Positions 62,581 to 64,000 of a stretch of 64,000 nt of DNA are shown piece after piece. Below the pieces are notes generated by a model, which did not search any database, had not been told where the DNA came from, and was given only the letters and a program-made list of their open reading frames with translations. How positions within the stretch are numbered: position 1 is the first letter of the stretch; each line of letters begins with the position of its first letter. The translations under genes and the position numbers were made by a program. The stretch is from an uncultured Ignavibacteriota bacterium (GTDB taxonomy: Bacteria > Bacteroidota > Ignavibacteria > UBA10030 > UBA8401): NCBI GenBank assembly GCA_903861125.1, contig CAIOTF010000039.1, positions 62,001 to 126,000 on the forward strand. Direction: 5' to 3'.

Positions 62581-63948
62581 ATGCCAGAATTTCGTGTGGA
62601 TGGTGTATCGCTTAGCGGCAAGCCGGTGCAGGGTGTTATCAATGCCGATTCGATGAAACTTGCCAAGGAACGTGCCAATCAAATGGCGCGAGAACGTAAG
62701 TTCAAGATCAGTGGTGTTCATGCCCGCGCAACTTTTTTGTACCGCGTAAAAAAGGGGAAGGATAAACCGATTGACGGCGAACAAAAAGCCTTTACAAAAC
62801 AGGAAGTGGTTGACGCACTCACAAAGATGGGCTATACAATCGTGTATGTCCGGAAACAGTTATTCGGCGGAGCAGGAAAAGTTCCCGACATCGAAGTCGT
62901 ATCATTTGTGCGGGTAAGTTCCGATTTAATCCGTCAAAAACTTCCCTTCAACGATATGATGGCGATGCTGATCAACGACATCCAGAACAAATCTCTCCGT
63001 GAAGCCATTCGAGATATTAACCAGGATCTGAAACAGGGAAAAGACAGCGAAAAAGCATTTCAGAAACATGAAAAAGAATTAGGAAAATTTGCCGCACATA
63101 TGCTCGGCCTCGCTTCGAAATCCGGAAACATGGGCGAGATCTTTGAAAGCACAGCAAAATTTTTAGAGCGGAATGCGCAGTTTAAGAAGGATCTTAAAAG
63201 CGCGCTTGTGATGCCGGTGGTTACACTGGTGATCCTGTTCGGAGCCGTTGGATATTATGTGGCGTATATTTTTCCGGCAACAGCAAATCTCTTCCAGAAA
63301 TTCAAGATCGAACTTCCTCCGATGACAAAAGCAACGCTGAAACTGAGCGACTTTATTACAAGTAACATCATTTGGATCACACTGATGATTGCGATCCCGG
63401 CAGTTGCGTTTGCACGGTTTGCTACAACCGAACGAGGCAGATTCCTTATCGATAAATACATGTGGAAAGTTCCTGCTATCGGTGACTTGCTGCATAAGAC
63501 CAGTATTGAAATTTTCTGCCGCGTTTTTTATGCACTGTATTCGGGATCGGGCGAGAACATAGAGGTCATTAAAATGGCATCGGAGGCGTGCGGCAATAAA
63601 TATATGGAGCATCAGATCAAAACAATTGCACTGCCTATGATGGTGGAAAAAGGAGCCGGGATCACCGAGTCGTTCGAAGCGACCGGAGTGTTCACCAAAA
63701 CAGCATTATCCCGTTTTCATTCAGGTGCAGAAACAGGAACCGTAAAAAACACGGCGCTGCAGCTTGCGGAATATTATGAAAAAGAAACAAGCTACCGCAT
63801 GCGGAACGCCATTGATATGATACAACTTGTTATCTCCATGATCATTATGGTCGTATTGACCGGATTAACATTAGTTTCTTCTGAAACAGCAACGATAAAG
63901 CCGAAGCCGCCGGGCGGATGGCTGACCTTCTTTGGTTTTTATTTTTAA
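62581..63948 (+). CDS. pilC: PilC/GspF-type inner-membrane platform protein
   Basis: The polytopic platform of a type IV pilus or type II secretion machine, 455 residues. Two T2SSF domains are visible, the first from FVRVSSDLIRQKLPFNDMMAML (about 104) with KSGNMGEIFE, the second from IFCRVFYALYSGSGENIEVI (about 308) with HSGAETG; each is followed by a hydrophobic helix pair. The N-terminal 95 residues hold two copies of the short domain that precedes T2SSF (residues 4-45 and 58-92), where usual PilC proteins have one. Downstream of three pilin-like genes, so it probably serves them. Confidence 0.88.
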   Translation: MPEFRVDGVSLSGKPVQGVINADSMKLAKERANQMARERKFKISGVHARATFLYRVKKGKDKPIDGEQKAFTKQEVVDALTKMGYTIVYVRKQLFGGAGKVPDIEVVSFVRVSSDLIRQKLPFNDMMAMLINDIQNKSLREAIRDINQDLKQGKDSEKAFQKHEKELGKFAAHMLGLASKSGNMGEIFESTAKFLERNAQFKKDLKSALVMPVVTLVILFGAVGYYVAYIFPATANLFQKFKIELPPMTKATLKLSDFITSNIIWITLMIAIPAVAFARFATTERGRFLIDKYMWKVPAIGDLLHKTSIEIFCRVFYALYSGSGENIEVIKMASEACGNKYMEHQIKTIALPMMVEKGAGITESFEATGVFTKTALSRFHSGAETGTVKNTALQLAEYYEKETSYRMRNAIDMIQLVISMIIMVVLTGLTLVSSETATIKPKPPGGWLTFFGFYF

Positions 63949-63972
63949 TTCCTGCGGAAAAGGAATAGGGCA

Positions 63973-64000
63973 ATGGCAGATATAGATATTACCGATAAGA
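63973..64000 (+). CDS. start of the next pilus-locus gene (cut by the window edge)
   Basis: ATG 63973 follows GGAATAGGG by a short spacer and the frame (MADIDITDK) is open to the end of the window. Position after pilC suggests a pilus assembly ATPase or other machine part, but nine codons are too few to identify it. Confidence 0.4.

Overview
The window is a 64 kb stretch of a free-living bacterium of the Bacteroidota-Ignavibacteria-Chlorobi side of the tree. The signs are inference from gene content: two TonB-dependent receptors with an N-terminal carboxypeptidase-regulatory domain, a large surface protein ending in a sorting/FlgD-like domain, HprK with no visible PTS, a DUF2795 protein, an Omp85 protein, heptose LPS synthesis (hldD), and many lipoproteins. 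GC content looks moderate. All of the roughly 50 genes lie on the plus strand. No rRNA, tRNA, insertion sequence or CRISPR array was seen.

Layout. 1-18101 is mostly housekeeping: an RsuA-type pseudouridine synthase cut by the left edge, a Nudix hydrolase, a PfkB kinase beside mtnA, recO, a DegP/HtrA protease, an acyl-CoA dehydrogenase, aroC, an HNH protein, the trpS-scpA-scpB-rluB-malQ run, a lipoprotein PBP4-type peptidase and lysS. 18180-26997 is an accessory cell-surface operon: two paralogous lipoproteins flank a 1189-residue exported protein and an Ig-repeat lipoprotein, and a TonB-dependent receptor closes it. 27141-44692 returns to core functions: ctpA, a DUF3108 protein, gamma carbonic anhydrase, an MBL hydrolase, the ybeY-smg-topA-xer-hpf-hprK group, an M23 peptidase, an Omp85 protein, holB, metG and hldD. 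44939-55506 holds an SMR exporter, a deoxyhypusine-synthase-like enzyme, an M20 peptidase, an Oar-like TonB receptor behind a structured leader, a PduO cobalamin adenosyltransferase and secA. 55758-60854 is a block of three polytopic membrane proteins, two of them GT-C-like with TPR tails. 60914-64000 is a pilus/secretion locus: a candidate sigma-54 promoter with two tandem dyads, three pilin-like genes, a PilC/GspF protein and the first codons of another gene.

Two places stand out. First, the DNA between the scpB core and the rluB core is open in two plus-strand frames for about 600 bases. An internal 60-base duplication changes mainly at third positions of the rluB frame, so that stretch probably encodes a Gly/Arg/Lys/Ser-rich N-terminal arm of RluB, although it has no ordinary start codon. 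Second, the pilin-like proteins keep a two-residue Met-Gly leader followed by Gln-Gln-Gln and have no Glu at position 5, yet sit beside PilC and behind a sigma-54-like promoter. They look like an unusual pilin class.

All function calls rest on reading motifs by eye; no database search was run. Start sites were adjusted from ribosome-binding sites, overlaps and signal peptides where stated.
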